Shown here piece after piece: positions 49,101 to 59,882 of a DNA stretch of 64,000 bases. Each line of letters opens with the position of its first letter. Position 1 is the stretch's first letter. The notes under the pieces are model-generated. The model had not been told where the DNA came from. It did no database searches and worked only from the letters and a program-made list of their open reading frames with translations. Source of the stretch: Solea solea (Eukaryota; Chordata; Actinopteri; Pleuronectiformes; Soleidae); assembly GCF_958295425.1 (NCBI RefSeq), contig NC_081154.1:1426001-1490000 (forward strand), read 5' to 3'. A program made the translations under genes and the position numbers.

Positions 49101-49705
49101 ATGGTTGTCTGGACTGAATCAGAGCTCAGCATCATCAACAGCATCTTTGATAGCCTGGACTATGAGGACATCGGCCCCAAGGCTCTGTCCAGGTCCACAC
49201 AACTTTATACTTTTTGACAAATTCTCTGTATTTTCTTGTTTTAACACATGACAATTGTTTCTTCTCAGGTGTCTGATCGTTTACCCCTGGACTCAGAGGT
49301 ATTTTGGTGGCTTTGGTAACCTCTACAATGCCGCTGCCATCAAGAGCAACCCCAACATCGCAGCTCACGGAATCAAGATACTCCACGGTCTGGACCGCGC
49401 TGTGAAGAACATGGACAGCATCAAGGAAACCTATGCCGAGCTGAGCACCCTGCACTCTGAGAAGCTGCACGTCGACCCCGACAACTTCACGGTAAAGTTT
49501 AATCACACACTTCTTTCATATTTTTCTGTTTATTATTCCAAATCCAAAATAGTCATGAAACTTCTTTCATCTACAGCTGCTGGGCAACTGTTTGACCATC
49601 GAAATCGCTGCCAAACTGGGAGACGGCTTCACCGCAGAGACCCAGGGCACCTTCCAGAAGTTCTTGGCTGTGGTGGTGAATGCTCTGGGAAAACAGTACC
49701 ACTGA
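49101..49705 (+). CDS. Beta-type globin 2
   Basis: Exons 49101-49192, 49269-49491 and 49577-49705; 147 residues; introns 76 and 85 bp. It is almost identical to beta-1, with Asp replacing the first Ser in FSSLD, Ser for Asn in NMDNIK, and GDGF for GDDF in exon 3. Heme ligands His64 and His93 and the C-terminal His147 are intact. A polyadenylation signal AATAAA lies at 49785-49790. It is tandem with beta-3 (51910), and their flanks are also duplicated. Confidence 0.96.
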
Positions 49706-51909
49706 ACGTGCAGCAGCCTCCAACACCTGGAGAAGATCCTCAACATCTGACTCAGTTATGTGTCATGTATCTTCTTCAGTGAGAAATAAAAACGCAATTC
49801 CATCAATAACGTACCTGGTTTTCTCTTTCAATTTTACACACGTGACAAGCCATAATTAAAAATTAAATGTCTAATATATTTGTGCTATATATTTTGGTTA
49901 CTTAATGTCTATATAGTATTCTATTGGTATAATGGAAAGTCCATAGCCAAGTGGAGAGCAGGTTGTTGGGTCAAGTCCCTGCCAGGTTAAGGGCTGGATT
50001 ACCCCTGAACAAGTTACCAACTCCCATTGCTTATAACTTCACCCCACGGAGTGGAAGTGAAGTATTGTTTTTTTTGTGTGTCTGTTTGTTTGTTTGTTTG
50101 TTTGTGCTTCCACTTGCACTTGCCAATATGACCAACAGAGGCCGCCAGAGGCTTGTTGCATGAATGGGGTGAAGTCTTCCATCTCTGATTGCCTTATTGT
50201 TAATTGGACACTCACCCAAATCAAATGTGCAGATCATCAGTCAAAATGGTTCTATATTGTAGAATCATAGATTTTGTGAAAATACATGGTTATTATCCAT
50301 CACCTTCATCTTGACTTTCTTTTCTGCTGCTACACTGTAAATGTGTCCATCGTGGGACGAATAATAATTATCTTCTTTTACGAAAAAGCACTGTTCAAAT
50401 GTTTAAAACAAGTTCCTTCATTGTATAAAAAAACTACAAAGTGTTTTTTATTGTTGTTTTTAGTCACATTAAAGCAGATAACCATCTGTAATTATGATTA
50501 ATGCACAAAGACTCAAACATTTTTGTTCAAAGTTGTTACCAGGAAAATAAAACCCTTTATAAAGACGCGCTGTAAAAATATAGAATTCATATTTAATGTT
50601 AATTATCCATGAAATCTGTTGCATATAACATCAATTACTCTTATTCATTTGATTAATATTTGTTTTCTGTGTTGTTGATGTGTTTATTTTTTATTCTTTG
50701 CTCATGAACTGCATGTATTATCAAATTATTATTAAAAGATTATTTTCCTTTCTTGTAGAAAAAGAACAAGATATTACATTGAAATACCACCTAACTAACT
50801 AACTAACTAACTAATTAGCTAGCTAACTGACTAACTACAAGCTAGCAAACTAGCTAGCTAGCTTGATAAGAGACTTACTATTTTAAAAAATAAACAGCAG
50901 AAACACATTTATAGAGAAACCTTTTTTGTTCAGGTTTTTGAATTTAGGACAACCTTAAATCCTAAATTGTATTTTAAATTTTAACTCTTTAGGGAGTAGA
51001 AGAAGAATGAGATGTATAATTGCCACAAAATGTCCGACTTCCTGTTGATTCAGAGCATGAGTCTTAAAGACTTTTTAATTTATTTTGCTTGTATTGACCT
51101 GATACTATTCTTATATTGAATGTGGTTCTTCTTGGACTAACATGTTGCAGGTGAAGACTTTAGGGGGCGCTGTTGAGCCATGGAATGAATTTTGGTCAAA
51201 GTGTCATGAGTTTTTGAACACAATCCAGATGCGAATCTGTGATTCGGACTCAAAATTGTTGACTTCATGTTGGATTTAGAAAATGGCTACAAGAGACAAG
51301 GTTTTAACTAATGAATATTCTTTTGTTTTAGGGAAGTTAAGGGAAATAAAATTGATTTTAGGAAGGCTGTTTGGGTTTCAAACCTGTATAAACATAAATG
51401 TGTTTCAGTTTTGCTCAGTCACAATATCTACGTGAGTCAAAATGTCTACAACAACACATTTATGTTAAACATCTTTATAGGGCTTTCTGGGTTTTTTTCA
51501 GCTTTTTAAATGTGAATATTTTCTGGTTTCTTTGTTCCATTTAACAAAGACATTTTGGTTTGTGGACTAAAACAAGACGTTTGAGAACATCATCATTTTT
51601 CCGGACCAAATCAAGTACTTGACCTGATTAGTGGAGAAAATAATGGGCAGATTAGTGAAGTATGATCTCCATCTTTACATTAATAACTTTTACTGTGAAA
51701 CTATTATGCAGAAGTGTAGAAACATCCAGAACCTTCTGGAGAAGTTGGGGCTTTATCTCAGAGTCTTCATCTGCAGCCTATCACAGGCTGCTGCTCCCTC
51801 AGGGCGGTGGTGGCCTTCAAACATTTAAAAAGACGCCGGTGTTGAACTGAAGCTCTACTCAGCTTCTTATTCTTTTAACACAAGGGGAAAAAAACACCTA
51901 AGAGCAGTC
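49706..51909. other. Intergenic region between beta-2 and beta-3, including the beta-3 promoter
   Basis: Contains the SINE/MITE nest at 49930-50237, a CTAA/CTAG-rich block at 50790-50865, 'tttagggggcgctgttgagc' at about 51160 and the beta-3 promoter (TATA-like at 51822-51834, GATA site near 51753). No other gene was seen. Confidence 0.6.
49930..50237 (+). mobile_element. tRNA-derived SINE, copy 3, with nested MITE (50033-50188)
   Basis: An A-box-like 'tagccaagtggagagc' and a B-box-like 'gttgggtcaagtccc' mark the head. The SINE is split by a ~156-bp insert that begins taacttcacccca and has 'tggggtgaagtct' near its end. The copy at 52711 is uninterrupted at the same point ('cccattgcttattgttaatt'). 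Confidence 0.75.
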
Positions 51910-52515
51910 ATGGTTGTCTGGACTGAATCAGAGCTCAGCATCATCAACAGCATCTTCTCCAGCCTGGACTATGAGGACATCGGCCCCAAGGCTCTGTGCA
52001 GGTACACACAACTTTATACTTTTTGACAAATTCTCTGTATTTTCTTATTTTAACACATGACAATTGTTTCTTCTCAGATGTCTGATCGTTTACCCCTGGA
52101 CTCAGAGGTATTTCGGTGGCTTTGGTAACCTCTACAATGCCGCTGCCATCAAGGGCAACCCCAACATCACAGCGCACGGAATCAAGATACTCCACGGTCT
52201 GGACCGCGCTGTGAAGAACATGGACAGCATCAAGGAAACCTATGCCGAGCTGAGCACCCTGCACTCTGAGAAGCTGCACGTCGACCCCGACAACTTCACG
52301 GTAAAGTTTAATCACACACTTCTTTCATATTTTTCCATTTATTACTCCAAATCCAAAATAGTCATGCATGAAACTTTGTTCTACAGCTGCTGGCCGACTG
52401 TTTGACCATCGAAATCGCTGCCAAACTGGGAGAAGACTTCCCCGCAGAGACCCAGGGCACCTTCCAGAAGTTCCTGGCTGTGGTGGTGAATGCTCTGGGT
52501 AAACAGTACCACTGA
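51910..52515 (+). CDS. Beta-type globin 3
   Basis: Exons 51910-52001, 52078-52300 and 52387-52515; 147 residues; introns 76 and 86 bp. It starts [20 protein letters not shown] with CR at the first exon junction. It differs from beta-1/2 at [14 protein letters not shown] (Gly and Thr) and LLADCLTIE...GEDFPAE. Heme ligands His64 and His93 and C-terminal QYH are intact. AATAAA lies at 52595-52600. Upstream sequence resembles that of beta-1 for a longer stretch than that of beta-2. Confidence 0.96.
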
Positions 52516-52710
52516 ACGTGCTGAAGCCCCCAACACCTGGAGAAGATCCTCAACATCTGACTCAGTTATGTGTCATGTATCCTCTTCAGTGAGAAATAAA
52601 AAGGCAATTCAACCAATAATGTAGCTGGTTTTCTCTTTCTTTCTTATGTTATGTTGTGTCGAAACATTTGTATAAATGTATTTTGGTTACTTAATGTCTA
52701 TATAGTATTC

Positions 52711-52868
52711 TATTGGTATAATGGGAAGTCCATAGCCAAGTGGAAAGAGGGTTGTTGGGTCAAGTCCCTACCCAGGTTAAGGGCTGGATTACCCCTGAAC
52801 AAGTTACCAACTCCCATTGCTTATTGTTAATTAGACACTCAGCCAATTCAAATGTGCAGATCATCAAA
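52711..52868 (+). mobile_element. tRNA-derived SINE, copy 4 (uninterrupted)
   Basis: Same head ('catagccaagtggaaaga') and tail ('aaatgtgcagatcatca') as copy 3, lying at the equivalent position 3' of beta-3. It lacks the MITE insert. Confidence 0.7.
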
Positions 52869-53700
52869 AATTATGTTTGTATAGTCTTAAGAGTCAAAAT
52901 TGTTCTATTTTGTCGAATCATAGATTTTGTGAAAATACATGTTTATTACCCATCACCTTCACCTTGACTTCCACTGCAAATGTGCCCGTTTCGGCACTAA
53001 TAATTATAATCTTATTTTTAGGACAAATCACAGTTCAAATATTTAAAATAATTTTGTATAAAAAATGAAATGTTTTTATTTTTGTTTTTAGTCACATTAA
53101 TACATTAAGACTCAAACGTTTTTGTTAAAAGTTGTTACCAGGGCAATAAAACCCTTTATAAAGACACACTGTAAAACTATAGCATTTAATGTTAATGTTG
53201 TGCGCTCATGTACTGCAGGTATTATGAAATAATTATTGAAAGATTAACCTTTCTTGTAAAAAAAGAAAGAAGAAAGGGAATATTAAAATCCAATGTGGGA
53301 AGATATTACACAGAAATACTTAATAACTAACTAACTAATTAAAAAACTAACTAGCTAACCAACTACAAGCTGGCAAACTATCTAGCTTGATAAACTACTT
53401 ACTATTTAAAAATATAAACCGCAGAAACCCATTTAAAAAGTTCAAATGTAAAATAAAATGTATTAAAGTTTTAAAAAAATTCAAAAACCTGAACAAATTT
53501 TTTTGTGCATAAATGTGTTTCTGCTGTTTATATTTTTAAAATAATAAGTCTGTTATCAAGCTACCTAGCTAGCTAGTTTCCTAGCTTGTAGTGGGTTAGC
53601 TGAGTAGTTCTATAGTTAGTTAGTATTTCTGTTCTGACCCAGAAGAACCAAACTCAATAAAAATAGTATACATTTTTTTTTTTTTTTTTTTTATTTTGTC
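52869..53700. other. Intergenic region between beta-3 and beta-4 with inverted CTAA/CTAG blocks
   Basis: 53324-53430 ('aactagctaaccaactacaa', 'gcttgataaactacttac') is mirrored by 53507-53627. A poly-T run at about 53672-53692 precedes beta-4. No gene was seen. Confidence 0.65.
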
Positions 53701-53775
53701 CATGGAAGAGATGAGCGACACATCACTGAGTCAGATGTTGAGGATCTTCTCCAGGTGTTGGAGGCTTCAGTACGT

Positions 53776-54418
53776 TTAGTAGTACTGTTTTCCCAGAGCA
53801 TTCACCACCACAGCCAGGAACTTCTGGAAGGTGGCCTGGGTCTCTGGGGTAAAGTCTTCTCCCATTTTGCTAGCGATGACGATGGTCAGACAGTCGGCCA
53901 GCAGCTGTAGAAGAAAGAAGAATTCATGACTTTCGTAGTTTATGTTTTCCTACACACAGATTTAACGTGGGAAGCTCAATGTAAGATGAATATCAAACGG
54001 AATGTACTACAAAATCTGAAACTTTACATTAAAGTTGTCGGGGTCGACGTGCAGCTTCTCAGAGTGCAGGGTGCTCAGCTCAGCGTAGGTTCCCTTGATG
54101 TTGTCCATGTTCTTCACAGCGCGGTCCAGACCATGGAGCACCTTGACTCCGTGAGCTGCGATGTTGGGGTTGCTCTTGATGGCGGCAGCATTGTAGAGGT
54201 TACCGAAGCCACCGAAATACCTCTGAGTCCAGGGGTAAACGATCAGACACCTGAGAAGAAACAATTGTCATGTGTTAAAACAAGAAAATACAGAGAATTT
54301 GTCAAAAAGTATAAAGTTGTGTGTACCTGCACAGAGCCTTGGGGCCGATGTCCTCATAGTCCAGGCTGGAGAAGATGCCGGTGATGGTCTTGAGTTCTTC
54401 TGGAGTCCAGACAACCAT
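53776..54418 (-). CDS. Beta-type globin 4 (C-terminal Tyr)
   Basis: Exons: 54327-54418, 54028-54250 and 53776-53904; 147 residues; introns 76 and 123 bp. It starts [20 protein letters not shown], more diverged than the other three. Exon 3 reads [20 protein letters not shown]. Heme ligands His64 and His93 are present. The last codons are CAG TAC TAC TAA, so residue 147 (helix position HC3) is Tyr instead of the His found in beta-1 to beta-3. HC3 His supplies much of the Bohr effect in ordinary beta chains, so a reduced pH response is predicted. A standard TATAAA lies at about 54495-54502 (reverse). Intron 1 is nearly identical to that of the other beta genes. Confidence 0.95.
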
Positions 54419-54620
54419 GGCTGCTCTTGGGTATTTTTTTTCTTTTATTCAAAGCAAATGAAGCTGAATGAAGCTTCAGTTGGACGTGTGTGTCTTTATA
54501 AATGGTTGAAGGTCATCTCCACCCTAAAGGGGCAGCAGCTTCTGATTGGCTACAGATGAAGACTGAGATAAAGCCTCAACTTCTCCAGAAGGTTCTGGAC
54601 ATTTCCAACCACCACATTTA
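54419..54620 (-). promoter_or_regulatory. Beta-globin 4 promoter region
   Basis: On the gene strand: a TTATCT/GATA block in 'gactgagataaagcctcaac' (54560-54580), then a TATA box ccatttataaagaca (54491-54505). The layout matches the other beta promoters but is diverged. Confidence 0.6.
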
Positions 54621-55428
54621 ATGTAGTAATAGATTTATAATTCATATTTATAAAGATTCATTTTGGGAAAACAGAACGTTCTCAGGTCAAATTGAAGAAA
54701 AGATTTTATGCTGTGAAGTAAAAATAATGAAGGTCAATATTTGACCATGTGAGAGAACAAGGACAACATTTTAATAACAGATTTTCTAATTATTAAAGAT
54801 TGACATAATAATATTAAATACAGTTGAGGTGCAGTTTTTAATTAAATGCTGTAAATGATTTTACACAATGCTTAAATACTCCAAATCTAATTTCATGTAA
54901 GTCGTGAGGTTTATGAAAAGATAAAATTTGAACGGGTGGGTGTGCCAACAGTGAAATTGGCATCCTTATCTTGAAAGTTGCAGCGCTGAATTTTTTTTTT
55001 TTAACAAATTGGTTGTTTGTTGATTCAGTGAAAAACAGCACAGACAGAGTTAAATCCATTTAAAAACTTGAAATGGCATTTATTTTATTTTTTTAATTTA
55101 ATCTAAACAATTGCATTCCTAATTTGAAGTAGTGGAATGTTTACTGGACAAAATAAAACAGCAAATCATCACAAGTCAAATAACTTCACCTGTTTTGAAA
55201 TGATATGTACCGTCGAGTTGAGCTTTATCAGTTTTACCCAGTGTTTGACCTTTCTCCAAGGTCAAACACTTGTAAATTACATTTTGTTGTCATGTTAACA
55301 TCTACATGTTATATATTTATGACTGAAATCCCTATTTTCCTAAGACAATTCAATCAAGAAATACAAGTTGTACACTTGAAGTAATGCTTTTATTTTGCAT
55401 TATTATTTGCATTGAGCCCTGTGGTGAC

Positions 55429-55480
55429 CCCCAGGGCTCAATCCTCGGCCCTATTCTTTTTGCACTTTTTTTTCCAGTCT
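55429..55480 (+). mobile_element. Relic of a LINE reverse transcriptase
   Basis: One frame reads PQGSILGPILFALFF and then a stop. The QGS.LGP.LF block is a universal non-LTR reverse transcriptase motif. No flanking coding sequence remains readable. Confidence 0.6.
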
Positions 55481-56829
55481 AAATATTAAGTATATAAGTA
55501 TATATAAATGTTATTATCATTTATACACACAACAACCTTTATTTAAGATTATCTGCATGTATAAATATAAATGTGTCATTTATAGATTTTTTTTATAGAT
55601 TTATAGGTTACATTATCGATACATTTTTAGTTTGCGCAAACTTGTTTGAGTGTTTCCACTTTAATGTTGTCAACCATTTCTTTTTTTCAGTATATATATA
55701 TATTAACTTTAATTAAGATTATTTGCATGTATAAATAAAAATGTATCATATATATAAATAATTATGGATATAACTTGGGTAATGCTATTTTTTTGGTCAA
55801 CCCTTTTCTTTTTTTCAGTGTATGTATCAACTTAACTATATACAAATGTTATTCTCATTCATACACATTTATTTACTCTATATTTGCATGTATAAATATA
55901 ATTGTATCATATATAAATGACTTAAAAGTAACTTTTGGGTAATGCTATTTTTTTTGTTATTATCATTTATACAAAAAAATAACATTCATTTTAAGATCAG
56001 TTGCATTCTATAAATCATAATAAATCTATAATAAAAAAGCAGGGTTTTCTGTCTTTGACCTGAAGTGGCTAAAATTTTCCCCGACTCACTTTTTGGATAT
56101 TTGCCAGTGTCTGTCGTCAGATGCTGCTTCACGAGTGTTATCTGTAAAAACCACGCGTGCAGCTCCGCCTGCCTCCACCCAAACACATATTCACATATGT
56201 AATTCACAGTGATAAAGAGGACTATCACCATTTCCTCTCTGTGATAGCAAATAAATTTATACCCACGGCCAAAAAATTGGTTGTAATTAAAAAATTAAAA
56301 TCACAGATAAATCTTCCCCACACAGTCTGACGGTGATAAGACTGAGCTTTAGTCGAGTGGAGACAGCCTTTGCTCTACATAAATGTTTTATTATTCATTT
56401 TTTAAGAATGAGTTGCAGATTCATTTTTTTTTCATTGGAATAATGTTTATTTTTAATTTGGCATTTTCTTTATTGACCTTATAAAGAAATCAGTAGTCCA
56501 TTTAAGTTTTAATGTTGAAATATTTTATTGATATGACTAAAAATGTTACTGAAATTCAAAAAAAATGTCCATGTCTGTGTTGGAATATATTTTTTTTGTA
56601 TCTTTTATTGTGTTGGATAAGTTTATGTTGATTTATATCTTCTAAGGTTATCAATAAAGGTTTATTGGATTTACTTTGTCAGGGTAGGCAAACTACCCAT
56701 GAGCCTTTACATCAATAAAAATGTTGGTAGTGGACAGTGGATGCTTCCTCATGACAAATATAGGGACGCAATTAAAGCTCTATTTCTCTGCTTTACCGGC
56801 ACGGCCTTCTACTGCTGTATCCTCCACAT

Positions 56830-57010
56830 GAGGCTCAGCTGACATAGGGCGATGGGCAGGGTAGAGACAAACAACCATTCACTCCCACTCTCACACCTAT
56901 GGTCAATTTAGAGTGTCCAATTTACCTAATCCCTAATCCCCATATTGCATGTTTCTGCAATGTGGGAGGAAAAACGGGGAGAACATGCAAACTCCATGCA
57001 GAAAGACCCT
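56830..57010. repeat. Fish dispersed repeat, second copy
   Basis: Shares 'gacaaacaaccattcactc' and 'ggtcaatttagagtgtccaa' with 35285-35410 and extends to 'gggagaacatgcaaactcca', a very common fish repeat. Confidence 0.65.
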
Positions 57011-57670
57011 TGTCCACCATTAAATTTTGTACAAAATGGTTTGGTTTGATCTTACAAATCTTATAAAATGAGTGCAGGTTTAAGATAAAAAATATATAGA
57101 GAACGTTATTTTTGAAGCTGTTTTGATGTAATTCATTTAGATAAGATGATATGTTTTTAGGATGACATGTTACAAGTGTTTCACTAAATGAGTGAATAAA
57201 AAAACCCATAAGATTTGTCATGATCCCCAGGTGCTGCTCAGTGGCTGTTCCCTACTCCTATTTCAAGGAAGGTTTCTAGTAGAGGAAGGGTTAAATGCAG
57301 AGATGGAATTGCCCTAAGGGGATAAATAAAGTACAATTTAACTTCAATTATTGATTGTAGTTTAAATATAATGTAGTTAAATAACATTTTTGTTTGCTTA
57401 ACTAAAGATTAAGGAACCAGATTATTAATTATTTGAAGTCAATTTTTTTTTATTATTTCAAAATTAAATATTGTATAAAATGGTTTAATTTTATAAATCT
57501 TGTCAAATCTGTGCAAGTTTGAGCTAAAAAATTAAATATTAATTTTGAAACTGATAAAACCATAAGTGTTCTGCATGCTTATATTGTTTTAATCAGTGCT
57601 CTTACCTTGTTTCACTACATGACTGAATAAAAAACACCAAACTTAACATTTTGTCGTGATAAACTATTGA

Positions 57671-57740
57671 TTAAATTAAATTAAATTAAATTAAATTAAA
57701 TTAAATTAAATTAAATTAAATTAAATTAAATTAAATTAAA
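57671..57740. repeat. (TTAAA)n pentanucleotide microsatellite
   Basis: About fourteen TTAAA units, uninterrupted. Confidence 0.95.
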
Positions 57741-57960
57741 ATAAAATGTTTTGCCTTACTCAAGATTTTTCAGAACCAGGTTATTAATGATGTAGAAGTA
57801 GAAGTAACTCTTTTGTTTTTACAGTGTCGTTTTGTCATAAATGGTGGTTGATCTTATATAAATCACTCTGTGCAGGTGCAGGTGTGTCTGTGTCTTCACC
57901 TGTGACCTCGGTCACGTGGACTCTCAGTCTCACACGTAATTCATCATGTTGTTGCCAACT

Positions 57961-58168
57961 GTGAACAGCTGATATCAGGCTGATATCGGGCTTGTTGGCA
58001 CGCGGCCACAGTGACCACTCTATCAGAGGTGGAGGTCCGGGCGCGACCTGCGTCAGAGGGACGCGGCTTGGCACGCTCTCGCGTGGGTGTGACCGCGCGG
58101 GCAACTGAATTTAAGAAGACCCGACACCGTCCGAGATTTTCAGGTATCGACAGAGAACCGAAGCAAAC
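57961..58168 (+). promoter_or_regulatory. Alpha-globin 2 promoter
   Basis: Two GATA sites 11 bp apart (57971 and 57982 in ctgatatcaggctgatatcg), a CACCC-type 'gcgtgggtgtgacc' at about 58080-58094 and a weak TATA-like 'gaatttaagaag' at about 58106. The arrangement fits an erythroid promoter. Confidence 0.55.
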
Positions 58169-59654
58169 ATGAGTCTCACCGACAACGACATAGCCACCAT
58201 CAAGGCCATCTGGCCCAAAATCGCCAAGGTGGCGAATGAAATTGGTCCAGATTCTCTGGCCAGGTACGTGACTTTATTTATTCTATTTTTTTTGTATTTA
58301 TTCATTTTAATTATTTATGTATTATGGTTCGAATGACCTTATTCTAACTGGAGTTATTAATTTAATTTAATTGATTTATTTATTAAGGTCTAGCGCAACT
58401 GGCCCTCTATTAATTTAATTTAATTTAATTTAATTTAATTTAATTTAATTTAATTTAATTTAATTATTAGGGTCTGCTAACGAATGACCATTATTTAATT
58501 ATTTATTTTTATCTATTATATATTTAAATTCTCACCTTTGTTTAAGACTGAGCCATTTTTTATGGAAAGCCTCAAAATCTGATTCTATTTGTGACTTTTG
58601 CATCAATTATTGTTGTTTTTAGCTTTAATTTTTGTGTGAAAAGTGAATTATTATTTATTATTATTATTATTATTATTATCCTCTTATTTAGAAATTATTT
58701 AAAGTGCATGAAATTGTCATTTTAAAAATAATTTGAAACCGTAATTTCACAAGCTATATAGGTGTTATTTTCTTTCATTTTAATTAAAAATAATTGTATT
58801 ATTTCTATTTGAAATTTCATTTATTTACTGATACAAAAAAGAAGATAAGAAAAAATTGCATTCATTCCTTTAAATAATTCATTGTGCATTTGTAGGCTAA
58901 ATATTTAGATATGGTAATAACATTATTATTAATAATGAGTAATGAAAGCAAAAAAAGTCAAATTCTTAAGCAGAAGCGAGTAAGATTAAGGATTTAAATA
59001 AAGTAAATAAATCAAAAGTCATGTTAATCAAATAATACAACAATGATTCTATTATTAATCATTTACTAAATCAATCGTCGCCTATTTCAACAATCGATTA
59101 AATTGGTTTAAGAGTTTTTTTTTTAATGGGAATAATCGTCTCAATCACAGTTGGGACATAATTTGAAATCGTGTCCTCTCTGTTTTGCAGGATGCTGCGC
59201 ATCTACCCCCAGACCAAGATCTACTTCTCCCACTGGTCAGACCTGAGCATCGACTCCACCAAGGTCAAGGAGCACGGCGTGGTGATCATGAAAGGCCTGA
59301 GCTTGGCCGTGGAGAAGATAAACGACATGACCAACGGTCTGCAGGACCTCAGCCAGAAGCACGCCTTCCAGATGAGAGTGGACCCGGGAAACTTCAAGGT
59401 CAGTCAAATACCTTATAATTATAATAGATATATACACATATATATGTATATACAGTATATATATACTAAGTATATATAAGTAAACCTTGTAAACCTTGTA
59501 TTTAATGTTCATTTTCTTTCCACAGTTGCTGTCCCAGTGCATTCACGTGGTGCTCGCCAAGAGGTTCAAGGCAGAGTACACTCCTGAGGTTCACCTCGCC
59601 ATGGACAAGTTCCTGAGCAAAGTGGCCCTGGCCCTCGCTGAGAAATACCGTTAA
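58169..59654 (+). CDS. Alpha-type globin 2
   Basis: Exons 58169-58263, 59191-59398 and 59526-59654 (95+208+129 bp), 143 residues, GT-AG. It starts [20 protein letters not shown], contains [19 protein letters not shown] and ends [11 protein letters not shown]. Distal His60 (VKEHGVV) and proximal His89 ([13 protein letters not shown]) are present. Length and exon sizes are those of ordinary fish alpha globins. Intron 1 is 927 bp with (TTTAA)n. AATAAA-like signals lie at about 59717-59725. It is convergent with aqp8: the aqp8 stop codon lies 228 bp away, so their 3' UTRs may overlap. Confidence 0.96.
58406..58466. repeat. (TTTAA)n microsatellite in alpha-globin-2 intron 1
   Basis: About eleven TTTAA units. 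Confidence 0.93.
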
Positions 59655-59882
59655 CACGGAGGAGTTCAGACTGAGAACAACTACCCAAGCTCAATTTAAA
59701 TGTTTGAGAATGACATAAAATAAATGAAGCAAAATGCATCAGTTTGTTGTTTCTGGTTTTTTGTCCTTAACTAAGCAACAATGTGAATTCTTCTTCTTCT
59801 TCAGGTGTTTGTTTGTTGATGTTAAGAGTTTAAGAGCAGAGAAACAAATAAAGTGCAAAACAAATGAAGAAATAAGATGTTT

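Larger units (their letters stand above)
47530..49797. repeat. Large inverted repeat carrying beta-globin 1 and 2
   Basis: Arms of about 0.9 kb, 47530-48427 and 48901-49797, are near-identical reverse complements. Each covers promoter, gene and polyadenylation site. The inner boundary is at 'cttct' (48427) and 'agaag' (48901). The spacer is about 475 bp. Confidence 0.92.
54621..57960. other. Intergenic region between beta-4 and alpha-2, no intact gene
   Basis: AT-rich. It holds a LINE RT relic at 55429-55480, a fish dispersed repeat at 56830-57010 and a (TTAAA)n array at 57671-57740. No regulatory element could be recognised with confidence. Confidence 0.55.

Noticed and set aside
49930..50020. 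Possible functional tRNA gene (A-box and B-box words)
   Set aside because: The spacing and pairing of a cloverleaf are not present; the sequence recurs as a SINE head.
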